The notes beneath the pieces were generated by a model that searched no databases, was not told the origin of the DNA, and saw nothing but the letters and a program-made list of their open reading frames with translations. Shown here piece by piece: positions 52,115 through 61,696 of a DNA stretch of 64,000 nt; the stretch's first letter is position 1; each line of letters begins with the position of its first letter. The DNA lies in NCBI RefSeq assembly GCF_902804485.1, contig NZ_CADCST010000065.1:1-64000 (forward strand), written 5' to 3'. A program made the translations under genes and the position numbers. Source of the DNA: Flavobacterium collinsii. GTDB taxonomy: Bacteria > Bacteroidota > Bacteroidia > Flavobacteriales > Flavobacteriaceae.

Positions 52115-55100
52115 CTATTTTAGCCATTTTACTAAAGCTTCCTCGACACTGCCTTTCATTATTGGCTTAGAAATATAATCATCCATCCCTGCTGACAGGC
52201 ATTTATTGCGTTCGTCTTTTTCGGCGCCAGCGGTTACTGCAATGATCGGAATGTCTTTTCCGATAATGGTATTTCTGATGGCTCTTGTGGTTTCATAGCC
52301 ATTCATTATTGGCATTTGGATGTCCATAAAAACCAAGTCAGGATTGATACTTTCAAACTGACTCACCGCTTCATAACCATTTTCGCATTCGTGTATGTAT
52401 GCGCCGCTATACAAATTTTTGATAATTGTTTTTAAAAGCAGCATATTGACCTTATTGTCTTCTACGATCAAAAAGGTAATATTTTTATGATTAGAAGCTA
52501 GATTTTCTGAACTTAGTTCAAGGTTGATGCTTTGAAGTTCGGCCTTATATTTGTCGTTAATGCTCTGATTACTGGTTTTTAAATTTAGATCAAAATAAAA
52601 ATTACTTCCTTCATCGATTTTACTTTCCAGCTGTAAACGGCTTTCCATCAAAGCAAGCAATTGATTTGAAATGGTCAATCCTAAACCGGTACCACCAAAT
52701 TTTCGCGTTGTAGAGCTATCTTCTTGTGAAAAAGCTTTGAAAATTTTCTTCTGGTTTTTTTCGAGAATTCCAATTCCCGTATCAACCACCGAAAATCTAA
52801 TGGTGCAGTTGTTGTTTTTGCTTTTTTCCAAAACAGAAACATTCAATTTGATAGAGCCTTCATTGGTGAATTTAACAGCATTGGAAAGCAAATTGATTAA
52901 GATTTGCTTGATTCGCACAATATCGGTCCAGATGTATTTCGGTACATCTGGTGCAACATTTAGTTCTAAGCGGAGATTTTTTTGATTGGATTCGTATACG
53001 ATTAAATCAAAAACCTGCCCCAGTACTTTTTTAATGTCGTATAAGTCGATAAAAAGTTCGAGTTTACCCGCTTCGATTTTAGAAAAATCCAGAATGTCAT
53101 TTATAATATCTAACAACGAATGTGCTGATTGATTGATCGTGGTCATGTACTTTTCCTGAATTTCTTCGAGACCCGTATTCATCAGTAAATGTGTAAAACC
53201 AATAATTCCATTTAAAGGGGTTCTGATTTCATGGGACATATTAGCCAGAAAATCGGACTTGGATTTATTGGCGGCTTCCGCCAGTTGCTTGGCTTTTATG
53301 GCATCTTCAGTTTCTTTTTTGTTGGTAATGTCAAAGTAAATTCCACCAACAAATTCAATTTCATCGCCTTTTTTAATAACGTCTCCAAATTCTTCTACCC
53401 AAATATATTCGCCGGTTTTACGACGAATACGATAGACATTGTGCAGTGGCATTCCGTTCTGTAAATTATCGATTTGATTGTTGATAACCTCGTCTTTGTC
53501 ATCAGGATGAATAAGAGATAAAAACGATAAGTTATTCTCTATAAATTCAGATTTGGAGTAGCCGGTAAGGTTTAAGATCTCATCATTCAAGAATATTTTG
53601 GTAGAGAACGCATCAAATTTTGACAAATAAACGGTGCCTGGGATGTTGTTGGCTATTAACTTGAACTTTTCTTCGCTTTCAAGAATTCTAGTTTCGTTTC
53701 GGTTTCTTTCCAGTGCCGATGAGATGTTATTTGCAAGAACCTGAAAGATATAGATTTCTTCTTCAGACCATTTTCTTTCTTTGGTGCAATCGTCGAAACC
53801 TATAAAACCTGTAAAAATATCGTTGATGTACAAAGGTAAAATCAGGATCGATTTGATTTGGTTTGCCATCAGTAATTGTCTGAAAAAGGTGTCGTCGAGT
53901 TTACGGGTAAGTGTATTGACTATTTTTTTATTTTGTGCTGCATCATAAATTTCACGTAAGTGATCTTTTGTAAGTCGTTGTAACTTTGTAATCTGATGCT
54001 CGATACCTTGTCTGGACCATTTGTATTTCTGACTTACGGTATTGGTTGTGAAATCTTTTTCATAGTAGTACATATGATCTACTTTGGCAGCTTTACCAAT
54101 TAAATTATAGGTCTCCTGAAACATTTCCTGAGTCGATTTACTCATCAAAAATTTCTCGGTACATAGCGAAAGTGCAGATAATAGCTGACTCTTAAATTCT
54201 AATTTTCTTTCGGCTTCTAAACGCATTTGTGAGGAGATGGCCAAGGAGATGACATCCGAAATGGTGCGGGCATAATTGATGTCTTCATTATCCCAGTCTC
54301 TTTTTTCTTCTGTGCTTTCAAAACAAATTACACCAGCTAGTTGTCCGTTTAGGAAAATCGGAACATCCAGCATCGATTTGATCTGGTTTTTCGTAAAGTA
54401 AAGTTTTTGAAACTCAGATGTTTCGAACTTATCAAAGACGTCAGGCGCATTTATGATAGTCTTGTTTTTAAGTGTTTCAAAATAAATAGGATAGGATTCT
54501 TTATCCAGAATATTTTTGTCATTACAATGCTGATTGTCGATACTGAAAAGATTCTTGCAGGTAATTAAATCTTTATGGTACTTCCAGAAACTTACTCTGT
54601 TAGTTTTGGTAACGGTTGCGGCTTCTTTTATGATATAATCTATAACCGTGTTTAAATTATTGTATTTACTAAAGTCAGTAGTTGATAATTTGTTAGTAGA
54701 ATTGTTGTAGGACTCAATTTTCTTGAGACGTTTCTTTTTCTCGTTTTCGATATTTCGGATATCAGTAATATCACGAGCTATTCCGGCAAATCCAATTGTT
54801 TGTCCAAGATCATTTTTTCGAACAATGATTTTTTGTGAAATCCATAATTTTCTTCCGTTTTTCTTTAAAATTGGAATTTCAATGGTCGGAAAATTATTTT
54901 CATTCAGTTCCAGATTCTCATAAAAATCTACGGCATTTCGTTGGTAATTTTCATGAATGAAATTAGAATAATGGTGTGAAATGATTTCATTTTCAGCATA
55001 GCCTAATATCGAAAAACCAAAGTCATTCATAAAGGTAAAGTAACCGTCGGAATCAATTTCAAAAATAATATCTGTGGCAGTTTGAATGAGGTTTTTGTAT

Positions 55101-56167
55101 TGGTCCCGAACGACAATTTGCTCTGTAACATCCTGACCAATACTAATGATTAAGCCTTGGGAAAATTTTTTGTCTTTCCATTGAATGTATTTGTATTCGC
55201 CATTTTTGCTTTTTAATTTGCGGATGTAGAGTTTATCTTCTTCGTGAGTTATGTTGCTAAGGTTATCGGGATAGTCGGTTTCGTTAGTCAATTCCCAAAA
55301 TTTAGACCCCATAACTTCGTCTGGAAGATATCCTAGTATAGAAGTGATGGTTTCACTGCAAAACAAGACTTCATTTTTATCGTTTGTAGCAATTGTCAGT
55401 GAATTTCCCTTGTGTACAATTTCATTGGTGAATCTGAAATTATCACTGTTATTCAGTAAAACAGCATATTTGACCTGATTAAGAATGAAAATCAGAATAC
55501 AATAATTGATTAACAAAATAGAGGATTTTATTGGAACCAATTGATAAATAATAGTAGCAATAAGAAATGTAAAAACTAACGCAATATAAAGCCAGTATAA
55601 TTTTATGGGTTTTAAGATGCTGTAAGAGAAGTAGAAGGAAATTAGAAAAACAATTAGAGGAATAATATCATCTTCGTGGTAAATGATATTGTGCCCAAGA
55701 TAAAAAACGTAAATAAAGAAAAAAGAAATGAATATGGACTGAACCCGCTCCCGTAAAAACTGAATTTTGTCGATTATAACGTAAACCAGAAGCACGGAGA
55801 AACCAATACATAGATTTACGACAAGTAAGCTTTTGGGTCTTATTTTAAAAATTTCATTGATAATTTCGATTACAATTACCGCAATACCAAAGAACAATAT
55901 GTAGAGTTGATACTCTTTGTTTAGGGTTTCTGCTTCCGGTTTTTTTTCGATGAAGTAGCCAATTCTGGCTTTGATCCGGAAAAATTGATACACCAGAAGT
56001 GCCAGGAAAGCAAACAGAGATAATCCTAACATGATGAGTTTAGGATTGTTGTAAAATATAATATCGGAATTAAGTACATACCACTTCGTAATAATTGATT
56101 TCAGGGCACTACCAAGTATGGCAAGTCCTGAGATCAACGAATTGAAGAGACTATAGTTTGCTACCAT
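52115..56167 (-). CDS. Hybrid sensor histidine kinase / response regulator
   Basis: A 1350-residue membrane protein. The first 240 residues hold about eight transmembrane helices. Then PAS domains (about 250-350 and 355-475), two GAF domains (about 500-640 and 665-820), a third PAS domain (about 830-950), HisKA with phospho-acceptor His979 (FLANMSHEIRTPLNGIIGF), HATPase (VDTGIGILEKNQKKIF, FGGTGLGLTISNQLL) and a receiver with Asp1282 (LVFMDIQMPIMNGYE). Such ArcB/BarA-type chains pass phosphate to an Hpt protein or another receiver; none is encoded nearby, so the output pathway is open. The signal is unknown. Confidence 0.9.
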   Translation of the reverse strand: MVANYSLFNSLISGLAILGSALKSIITKWYVLNSDIIFYNNPKLIMLGLSLFAFLALLVYQFFRIKARIGYFIEKKPEAETLNKEYQLYILFFGIAVIVIEIINEIFKIRPKSLLVVNLCIGFSVLLVYVIIDKIQFLRERVQSIFISFFFIYVFYLGHNIIYHEDDIIPLIVFLISFYFSYSILKPIKLYWLYIALVFTFLIATIIYQLVPIKSSILLINYCILIFILNQVKYAVLLNNSDNFRFTNEIVHKGNSLTIATNDKNEVLFCSETITSILGYLPDEVMGSKFWELTNETDYPDNLSNITHEEDKLYIRKLKSKNGEYKYIQWKDKKFSQGLIISIGQDVTEQIVVRDQYKNLIQTATDIIFEIDSDGYFTFMNDFGFSILGYAENEIISHHYSNFIHENYQRNAVDFYENLELNENNFPTIEIPILKKNGRKLWISQKIIVRKNDLGQTIGFAGIARDITDIRNIENEKKKRLKKIESYNNSTNKLSTTDFSKYNNLNTVIDYIIKEAATVTKTNRVSFWKYHKDLITCKNLFSIDNQHCNDKNILDKESYPIYFETLKNKTIINAPDVFDKFETSEFQKLYFTKNQIKSMLDVPIFLNGQLAGVICFESTEEKRDWDNEDINYARTISDVISLAISSQMRLEAERKLEFKSQLLSALSLCTEKFLMSKSTQEMFQETYNLIGKAAKVDHMYYYEKDFTTNTVSQKYKWSRQGIEHQITKLQRLTKDHLREIYDAAQNKKIVNTLTRKLDDTFFRQLLMANQIKSILILPLYINDIFTGFIGFDDCTKERKWSEEEIYIFQVLANNISSALERNRNETRILESEEKFKLIANNIPGTVYLSKFDAFSTKIFLNDEILNLTGYSKSEFIENNLSFLSLIHPDDKDEVINNQIDNLQNGMPLHNVYRIRRKTGEYIWVEEFGDVIKKGDEIEFVGGIYFDITNKKETEDAIKAKQLAEAANKSKSDFLANMSHEIRTPLNGIIGFTHLLMNTGLEEIQEKYMTTINQSAHSLLDIINDILDFSKIEAGKLELFIDLYDIKKVLGQVFDLIVYESNQKNLRLELNVAPDVPKYIWTDIVRIKQILINLLSNAVKFTNEGSIKLNVSVLEKSKNNNCTIRFSVVDTGIGILEKNQKKIFKAFSQEDSSTTRKFGGTGLGLTISNQLLALMESRLQLESKIDEGSNFYFDLNLKTSNQSINDKYKAELQSINLELSSENLASNHKNITFLIVEDNKVNMLLLKTIIKNLYSGAYIHECENGYEAVSQFESINPDLVFMDIQMPIMNGYETTRAIRNTIIGKDIPIIAVTAGAEKDERNKCLSAGMDDYISKPIMKGSVEEALVKWLK

Positions 56168-56256
56168 AGAATTCGGGGGTATGTTTGGTTTAGTAAATAA
56201 CTTTTGAAAATTTCATCAGAGTAGGTTAGGCTCTTTTTTGAAGGAATTTTCTATTT

Positions 56257-57045
56257 TTAAAAATCAGACTGACCGATAGAGTCAATAGGATCTTGTTTAT
56301 CAATATTAAAAATGGAACAATATATTGCATAAGTCATGGAATAACTAAACGGAATGGTAAAAAGTACTCCAATACAAAATGCACAGAAACCAACCAGTAT
56401 GGCTCCAAGAATGGTGATAATCAGACCTATTAATACCATAGGTTGCTTCGTTATTACAATGAAACTTGATTTGATAGCCTCAACTGCTTTTAGATTCCCA
56501 AATACGATAAGGGGAATGGTTAAAAACGTGAAAAAAGATAGTAGTAGAGAAAAGACAAAACCTACTGCATTTAATTTTAGAATTTCCAGAAATGTTGTGG
56601 TAACAACACTAAACAATGAAATTAGAAAGGTGGCTACAAAAATCTGTGAAAAATGACTGCTTTTGTAATAGGAGAATATTGTGGAGACATTGAACTCTAC
56701 ATCTTTTTCTGCACAATCGGCCATTTTTAAAAATCCGGCAGTAAAAGGTCCCATAATTGCCGATGCAAATGCCGTTCCAACAATATAAAGTACTAATTGA
56801 ATTTGCGAAAGGTTTTGAGGCTGAATGTTAAGGAAATTGGCATTCGTTAATTTGTCAATTCCAAAAGCTGTAACCAGTATTAAATAAGCAATAGCACCAA
56901 AAAATACTGAAAAAACCAGCAGCATTAATCCGGCGTAAACAGCGATTTTTTTATAATTTTCAAAAGCATGATTGAAAACAGTTGAAAAATCTAAGGTATA
57001 ACCATGATTTTTAATGTCTTTGATCTGATCGGATGTAGATTTCAT
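56257..57045 (-). CDS. Polytopic membrane protein, 262 aa
   Basis: Six or so transmembrane helices with a soluble N-terminal 30 residues. Conserved-looking turns: FASAIMGPFTAGFLKMADCA, VFGNLKAVEAIKSSFIVI and IGVLFTIPFSYSMTYAIYCS. The pattern resembles the glycerophosphodiester-phosphodiesterase-type membrane domain family seen widely in Bacteroidota, but no catalytic part is present. It lies 89 bp upstream of the histidine kinase gene on the same strand and might be co-transcribed. Function unknown. Confidence 0.6.
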   Translation of the reverse strand: MKSTSDQIKDIKNHGYTLDFSTVFNHAFENYKKIAVYAGLMLLVFSVFFGAIAYLILVTAFGIDKLTNANFLNIQPQNLSQIQLVLYIVGTAFASAIMGPFTAGFLKMADCAEKDVEFNVSTIFSYYKSSHFSQIFVATFLISLFSVVTTTFLEILKLNAVGFVFSLLLSFFTFLTIPLIVFGNLKAVEAIKSSFIVITKQPMVLIGLIITILGAILVGFCAFCIGVLFTIPFSYSMTYAIYCSIFNIDKQDPIDSIGQSDF

Positions 57046-57168
57046 TTTAACTGGGTAGAATTATTTTATATCGCCGAAATTTTAGATGATAATTTGAGGC
57101 GTAAATATAATATTTTAAATCAAATCCTTATAAAAATCTGCAAAACATTACGAAATTGTTTTTAATCA

Positions 57169-58497
57169 TCACAACCAGTTTAGTAACCGTTTCAATGATA
57201 TTAGTTTGTCTTTGTAAGGAGCATAGCGCATAGGTAAATCAAGCCAGTTTGCTTTTTTTACGACAGCTTTGTGATGCGAAAAAACATCAAAGCTCAGCTG
57301 ACCGTGATACGCACCAATACCACTGTGACCAACTCCTCCAAACGGTAGCCTTTTATTCGAGAAATGAACGACTGTGTCGTTGATACAACCTCCTCCGAAA
57401 GAATGGGAGGTAATTAGTTTTTTTGTAAAATATTTATTTTCACTGAAAACATAAAACGCAAGAGGTTTTTCGTAACGACTGACTATATTATGAATATCGG
57501 CCTCTGTTTCGTAAGTTAAGATTGGGAGTATAGGGCCAAATATTTCTTCTTTCATGATTGGACTATCCAAGGCAGGTTCTTCTATTAAGGTGGGAGAGAT
57601 GTAGTTGTTTTCCGCATCCGTTTCTCCCCCAAAAATAACCTTTTCACGTTCGATCATGCTGTCCAGACGCACCCAGTTTTTGGTATTGATGATTCGGGCA
57701 AAATCGGGAGATTTCTCTATTTTTTTACCGTAGGCCTTAAGAATTTCTTCTATTAAAAAAGAAATAAAATTGACTTTCATGTTTTTTTGAACCAAAATGT
57801 AGTCCGGAGCAATGCAGGTCTGACCGGCATTAATGAATTTTCCCCAGACGATTCGTTTTGCAGCCAGTTTTAAATTGGCTGTTTCATCTATAATGCAAGG
57901 ATTTTTTCCTCCTAATTCTAAAGTTACGGGAGTTAAATTTTCGGCAGCGGCCTTGGCGACGATTTTACCAACAGCAACACTTCCTGTAAAGAAAATATAA
58001 TCCCAGCGTTGTGCAAGTAATTTGTTGGAAACTTCTACACCGCCTTCAAAAACTTCAACGTGACTCACGTGAAATGTTTTTTCAATAATTTTAGCGATTA
58101 CGGCTGAAGTATGAGGAGTGAGTTCTGAAGGTTTCAAAACAACCCTGTTTCCGGCTGCTACGGCTGAAATTAGAGGGCATAAAGCCAATTGAAATGGATA
58201 ATTCCAGGGAGCAATCACCAGAACGTTTCCGTAAGGTTCTTTAAAAATATAATCGGTAGAAGGGAAGTTAAGAAGGGAAGGTAAAACGCGTTTTCGTCCT
58301 GCCCATTTATGGATGTTTCTGATTGTATCTTTCAGATCTGAAATCACATAATTGGTCTCGGTTAAAACAGCTTCAAATTCAGACTTTTTAAAATCATCGT
58401 ACAAAGCTTTTACAATTAGATCCTCGCTTTTTTGAATGTTGTACAACAATTTCTTTAACGTTTCTTTTCTGTATCCGATGTCGTTTTTATAGTCCAT
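57169..58497 (-). CDS. Aldehyde dehydrogenase (class 3-like)
   Basis: A 442-residue NAD(P)-dependent enzyme that oxidises aldehydes to acids. Motifs: WNYPFQLALCPLISAVAAGN, FTGSVAVGKIVAKAAAENLT, catalytic Glu in LELGGKNPC and catalytic Cys228 in NAGQTCIAPDYILV; the C-terminal EEIFGPILPIL and PFGGVGHSGIGAYHG are also present. The short length (no extra N-terminal arm) fits the fatty-aldehyde/class 3 branch. It stands alone; a role in lipid aldehyde detoxification is likely. Confidence 0.92.
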   Translation of the reverse strand: MDYKNDIGYRKETLKKLLYNIQKSEDLIVKALYDDFKKSEFEAVLTETNYVISDLKDTIRNIHKWAGRKRVLPSLLNFPSTDYIFKEPYGNVLVIAPWNYPFQLALCPLISAVAAGNRVVLKPSELTPHTSAVIAKIIEKTFHVSHVEVFEGGVEVSNKLLAQRWDYIFFTGSVAVGKIVAKAAAENLTPVTLELGGKNPCIIDETANLKLAAKRIVWGKFINAGQTCIAPDYILVQKNMKVNFISFLIEEILKAYGKKIEKSPDFARIINTKNWVRLDSMIEREKVIFGGETDAENNYISPTLIEEPALDSPIMKEEIFGPILPILTYETEADIHNIVSRYEKPLAFYVFSENKYFTKKLITSHSFGGGCINDTVVHFSNKRLPFGGVGHSGIGAYHGQLSFDVFSHHKAVVKKANWLDLPMRYAPYKDKLISLKRLLNWL

Positions 58498-58574
58498 AAT
58501 TTGTAATCCGATTGATTTTTTGCCAATGCAAGTTAATCGATAAAACTTAGAATCTTAACAATTAAATCATAAAA

Positions 58575-59264
58575 TCATAAAGCATTCCAAATTGTCTCGT
58601 CGGGAGTAGGGGCAATGATTGTGATATTTTCTTTAGAAACCGGATGCACAAAAACTAATTTTCGGGCATGAAGATGAATTCCGCCGTCGGGATTACTTCG
58701 GTCAAAACCATATTTTAAATCCCCCTTTATAGGAGAACCAATAGCAGCTAACTGAGCACGAATCTGATGATGACGACCAGTATGCAAATTGATTTCGAGC
58801 GCCACATAATTCTGGAGTTCTTTAAAAACAGTATAATCCAAACTGGCTAACTTACTGTCCGGAACTTCTTTTATATGAGCTTTGGAAGTATTGTTTTTTT
58901 CGTTTCTTTTCAGATAATGAACTAATTTGGCTTTCGTTTCCTGAGGTTTATTTTTAACAACTGCCCAATACGTTTTTTGAGTCTCACGGTTGCTAAACAT
59001 TTCGTTCATACGCGATAATGCCTTACTGGTTCGGGCAAAAACCACAATTCCTGTTGTAGGTCTGTCCAAACGATGAATTACCCCCAGAAAAACATCTCCG
59101 GGTTTATTGTATTTGTCTTTTATATATTCTTTTACAATATCTGATAAAGGTTTATCGCCCGTTTTGTCGCCTTGTACAATATCACCCACACGCTTGTTGA
59201 TGACAATGATATGGTTGTCTTCGTGCAGGATTTGGAGGTTGTTTTTATTGGAAAGAATTTTCAT
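58575..59264 (-). CDS. RluA-family pseudouridine synthase
   Basis: 229 residues from ATG 59264 (MKILSNKNNLQILHEDNHII); the longer frame from 59339 runs into an intergenic repeat. The catalytic Asp lies in GVIHRLDRPTTGIVVFA, and LHTGRHHQIRAQLAAIGSPI and GDLKYGFD are standard RluA-family motifs. There is no S4 domain, as in the short RluA/TruC-type enzymes. It converts uridine to pseudouridine in rRNA or tRNA; the site cannot be predicted safely. Confidence 0.9.
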   Translation of the reverse strand: MKILSNKNNLQILHEDNHIIVINKRVGDIVQGDKTGDKPLSDIVKEYIKDKYNKPGDVFLGVIHRLDRPTTGIVVFARTSKALSRMNEMFSNRETQKTYWAVVKNKPQETKAKLVHYLKRNEKNNTSKAHIKEVPDSKLASLDYTVFKELQNYVALEINLHTGRHHQIRAQLAAIGSPIKGDLKYGFDRSNPDGGIHLHARKLVFVHPVSKENITIIAPTPDETIWNAL

Positions 59265-59318
59265 TTTAGACTGTGGGTAATTTTTGATTTTAGATTCAAA
59301 CCTGTAGCATTTAAATCT

Positions 59319-59381
59319 CTCGCAAAGACGCAAAGTCACAAAGTTTAAATTTGATTCTTTGTGACTTTGCGTCTTTGTGAG
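59319..59381. repeat. Nearly perfect 25-bp inverted repeat (CTCGCAAAGACGCAAAGTCACAAAG)
   Basis: Arms at 59319-59343 and 59357-59381 match at 24 of 25 positions around a 13-nt loop. It lies upstream of the pseudouridine synthase gene and shares its words (CTCGCAAAG, ACTTTGCG) with the elements at 40462-40541, 42776 and 11147, so it is a dispersed family. The DNA to 59500 continues with related words but no gene. Confidence 0.85.
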
Positions 59382-59510
59382 AAATAATTTTAATAGCTTA
59401 TTTAGTGGAACTAAGAAACCTTTGAACCTTTGCTGCTTTGCATCTTTGAGTCTTTTAAAGAAAAATCTTAGAACCTTAGCAACTCAGAGCCTTAGTACCT
59501 TTAAAAAAAA

Positions 59511-60329
59511 TTAATACTGCTCTCTCTCGTTAGGAAAATCCGCAGATTTTACATCGGCAGCATATTGACCGATTGCTTTAGTCATTTCTTCGTATAAATT
59601 TAAGTAACGACGTAAGAAACGAGGGCTGAATTCATTGTTCATTCCCAACATGTCGTGAATTACCAGAACTTGTCCGTCTACTCCGCCTCCGGCTCCGATT
59701 CCAATTACTGGAATAGAGATGCTTTTAGCAACCTGCTCCGCTAAATGCGCTGGGATTTTTTCTAAAACAATACCAAAACAACCAATTTTTTCCAGGAGTT
59801 TGGCATCTTCGATTAGTTTTTCGGCTTCCTGATCTTCTTTTGCACGAACGCTGTAAGTTCCGAATTTATAGATCGATTGTGGTGTTAAACCCAAATGTCC
59901 CATTACCGGAATTCCTGCGTTTAATATTTTTTTGATAGATTCTTTAATTTCTTTTCCTCCTTCTAGTTTAACAGCATGTCCACCACTTTCTTTCATGATT
60001 CTGATAGCTGAACGCAAAGCTTCTTTTGGATCCGATTGGTAACTTCCAAAAGGTAAATCTACTACTACTAAGGCTCTGTCTACAGCACGAACTACAGAAG
60101 AAGCGTGGTAAATCATTTGATCTAAAGTAATAGGCAATGTCGTTTCGTGACCCGCCATAACGTTTGATGCTGAATCGCCTACCAGAATTACATCAATTCC
60201 TGCGGTATCAACAATTTTAGCCATTGTGTAATCGTAAGCGGTAAGCATTGAGATTTTTTCTCCGTTGCTTTTCATCTCGATTAATGACTTTGTTGTGATT
60301 CTTTTATAATCTTTTTTTGCTACTGACAT
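59511..60329 (-). CDS. panB: 3-methyl-2-oxobutanoate hydroxymethyltransferase
   Basis: 272 residues from ATG 60329 ([20 protein letters not shown]). First step of pantothenate synthesis: ketoisovalerate plus methylenetetrahydrofolate gives ketopantoate. Signatures: [69 protein letters not shown] and [20 protein letters not shown]. It follows the SH3-protein gene by 50 bp on the same strand. Other pan genes are not in the window. Confidence 0.96.
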   Translation of the reverse strand: MSVAKKDYKRITTKSLIEMKSNGEKISMLTAYDYTMAKIVDTAGIDVILVGDSASNVMAGHETTLPITLDQMIYHASSVVRAVDRALVVVDLPFGSYQSDPKEALRSAIRIMKESGGHAVKLEGGKEIKESIKKILNAGIPVMGHLGLTPQSIYKFGTYSVRAKEDQEAEKLIEDAKLLEKIGCFGIVLEKIPAHLAEQVAKSISIPVIGIGAGGGVDGQVLVIHDMLGMNNEFSPRFLRRYLNLYEEMTKAIGQYAADVKSADFPNEREQY

Positions 60330-60379
60330 TTTTGAGTTTTTTTGAATGTGTAAAAGTATTGAATAATTATAGATTGAAA

Positions 60380-61579
60380 TCAGCAATAGAAGATTATTTC
60401 AATGGTAAATAATTTTCCATCTTTGAATTCTATTCTAAATTCGCTGTCTTCCACCTGAATAGAATACAAATGCGGACTTTTTATGGAAGCTCCGATATAA
60501 GTTCCGTATTTTTCGATAAATGCTTTTTCGGATAGGGTGTGGTCTAAAGAGGCTGTTGGACTAAAAACAAGTTTGTTGTTTTCATTGATAAAAACCTTGG
60601 TTATTTCGGCCTTATTTTGTTTTTCGTCTACAGAAGCTTCAAAATTCGGATAATAATAAAAAAGCTCACTTAGGTAAATCCCACATTCATCGTTTACTGT
60701 TCCTTTTTTGGACGGTTTTCCAAATGCTTTTACCAGATCTTTTTGTGAGAAATAGAGTGATTTTGTTTTAAAACCGTTCAAAACAAATTCGGCTTTTTTA
60801 CTGAAAGCTGTAATTTCTTCCGATTTCTTGTGTCTGGCAAGTCCTTTGGTAATGGCGATATTCAGTTCGGTGTCAGCAAGAAGTTTAGGGTCGTTGAGTT
60901 GTTTTACAACTTCATAATATCTTTGATAGGCAGGTGCCAGTGTAGCATTGTCGCTGTTCCAGGCCAATTCTACAATTCTTTCACCAATCGTTTTTCGCTC
61001 CGAAATTGCATTGACATTCAGTTTGTCAAAGTCTTTTAGTAAAGAATTAAAATCGGGTCTTTTTCCTAGGAACTTTCCAAGTGTATATTTTGCATATTCA
61101 TTGTCGATTTGGCCTTGTATGTTCACCCATTCCTCTTGGTTTTTAGGAAGATAATTAACCGCTACAGGATCTCCGGTGAATAAGAGTTCTCTGATTTTTG
61201 CATTTTTATCAGGAAGAGCTCTTGCTTTTAAACCGGCTACTGAAACAAAAAGATGATTGCCGCCATAGTAATTGTCGTTGCCCTCAATAATAGGGTTTTC
61301 AGGGTCTATTATTTTGACATCTTTTGCGTTCAATCTGGTCGCAACAAATTTTTCAGGAACATAACCTTCGGAGAAATTATCGGATCTTACTTTGTACCAT
61401 CCATTTTTATTTTCCGAAAGCAACTGAACTTCTGCTCCATATTTAAAATAACCTAAAAAATCACCAGTTTCATTGGTTGAAGTATACAAACGTGTATCTG
61501 AATTTAGAAAATAACGTTCCTGCGAATGAATGAAAACAGAGCAAAATAGTATTGCTATAAGTAAGAAGTGCTTTTTCAT
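60380..61579 (-). CDS. Secreted SH3-domain protein, 399 aa
   Basis: The start at 61579 gives a signal peptide ([20 protein letters not shown]). Two bacterial SH3-like domains follow at about 25-85 ([35 protein letters not shown]) and about 105-175 ([27 protein letters not shown]). The C-terminal half (200-399) is unfamiliar and carries [20 protein letters not shown]. No peptidase domain is attached, so it is probably a periplasmic or surface binding protein. It may share a transcript with panB. Confidence 0.75.
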   Translation of the reverse strand: MKKHFLLIAILFCSVFIHSQERYFLNSDTRLYTSTNETGDFLGYFKYGAEVQLLSENKNGWYKVRSDNFSEGYVPEKFVATRLNAKDVKIIDPENPIIEGNDNYYGGNHLFVSVAGLKARALPDKNAKIRELLFTGDPVAVNYLPKNQEEWVNIQGQIDNEYAKYTLGKFLGKRPDFNSLLKDFDKLNVNAISERKTIGERIVELAWNSDNATLAPAYQRYYEVVKQLNDPKLLADTELNIAITKGLARHKKSEEITAFSKKAEFVLNGFKTKSLYFSQKDLVKAFGKPSKKGTVNDECGIYLSELFYYYPNFEASVDEKQNKAEITKVFINENNKLVFSPTASLDHTLSEKAFIEKYGTYIGASIKSPHLYSIQVEDSEFRIEFKDGKLFTIEIIFYC

Positions 61580-61597
61580 GAAGTTCACTTTAGATTT

Positions 61598-61685
61598 TTG
61601 CCCCGAATTACGCAAATTTCCCTGATTCGCATTAATTAGTGTTTGACTTAATTAAAATTCCGGAAAGTTGTGTAATTCGGGGCAA
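61598..61685. repeat. Inverted-repeat element with TTGCCCCGAATTAC arms
   Basis: Arms at 61598-61620 and 61663-61685 share TTGCCCCGAATTAC exactly and continue to pair imperfectly, loop about 42 nt. It fills most of the gap between the serine ammonia-lyase and SH3-protein genes; no T-run, so probably an element and not a terminator. Confidence 0.75.
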
Positions 61686-61696
61686 CTATTTAAGAT

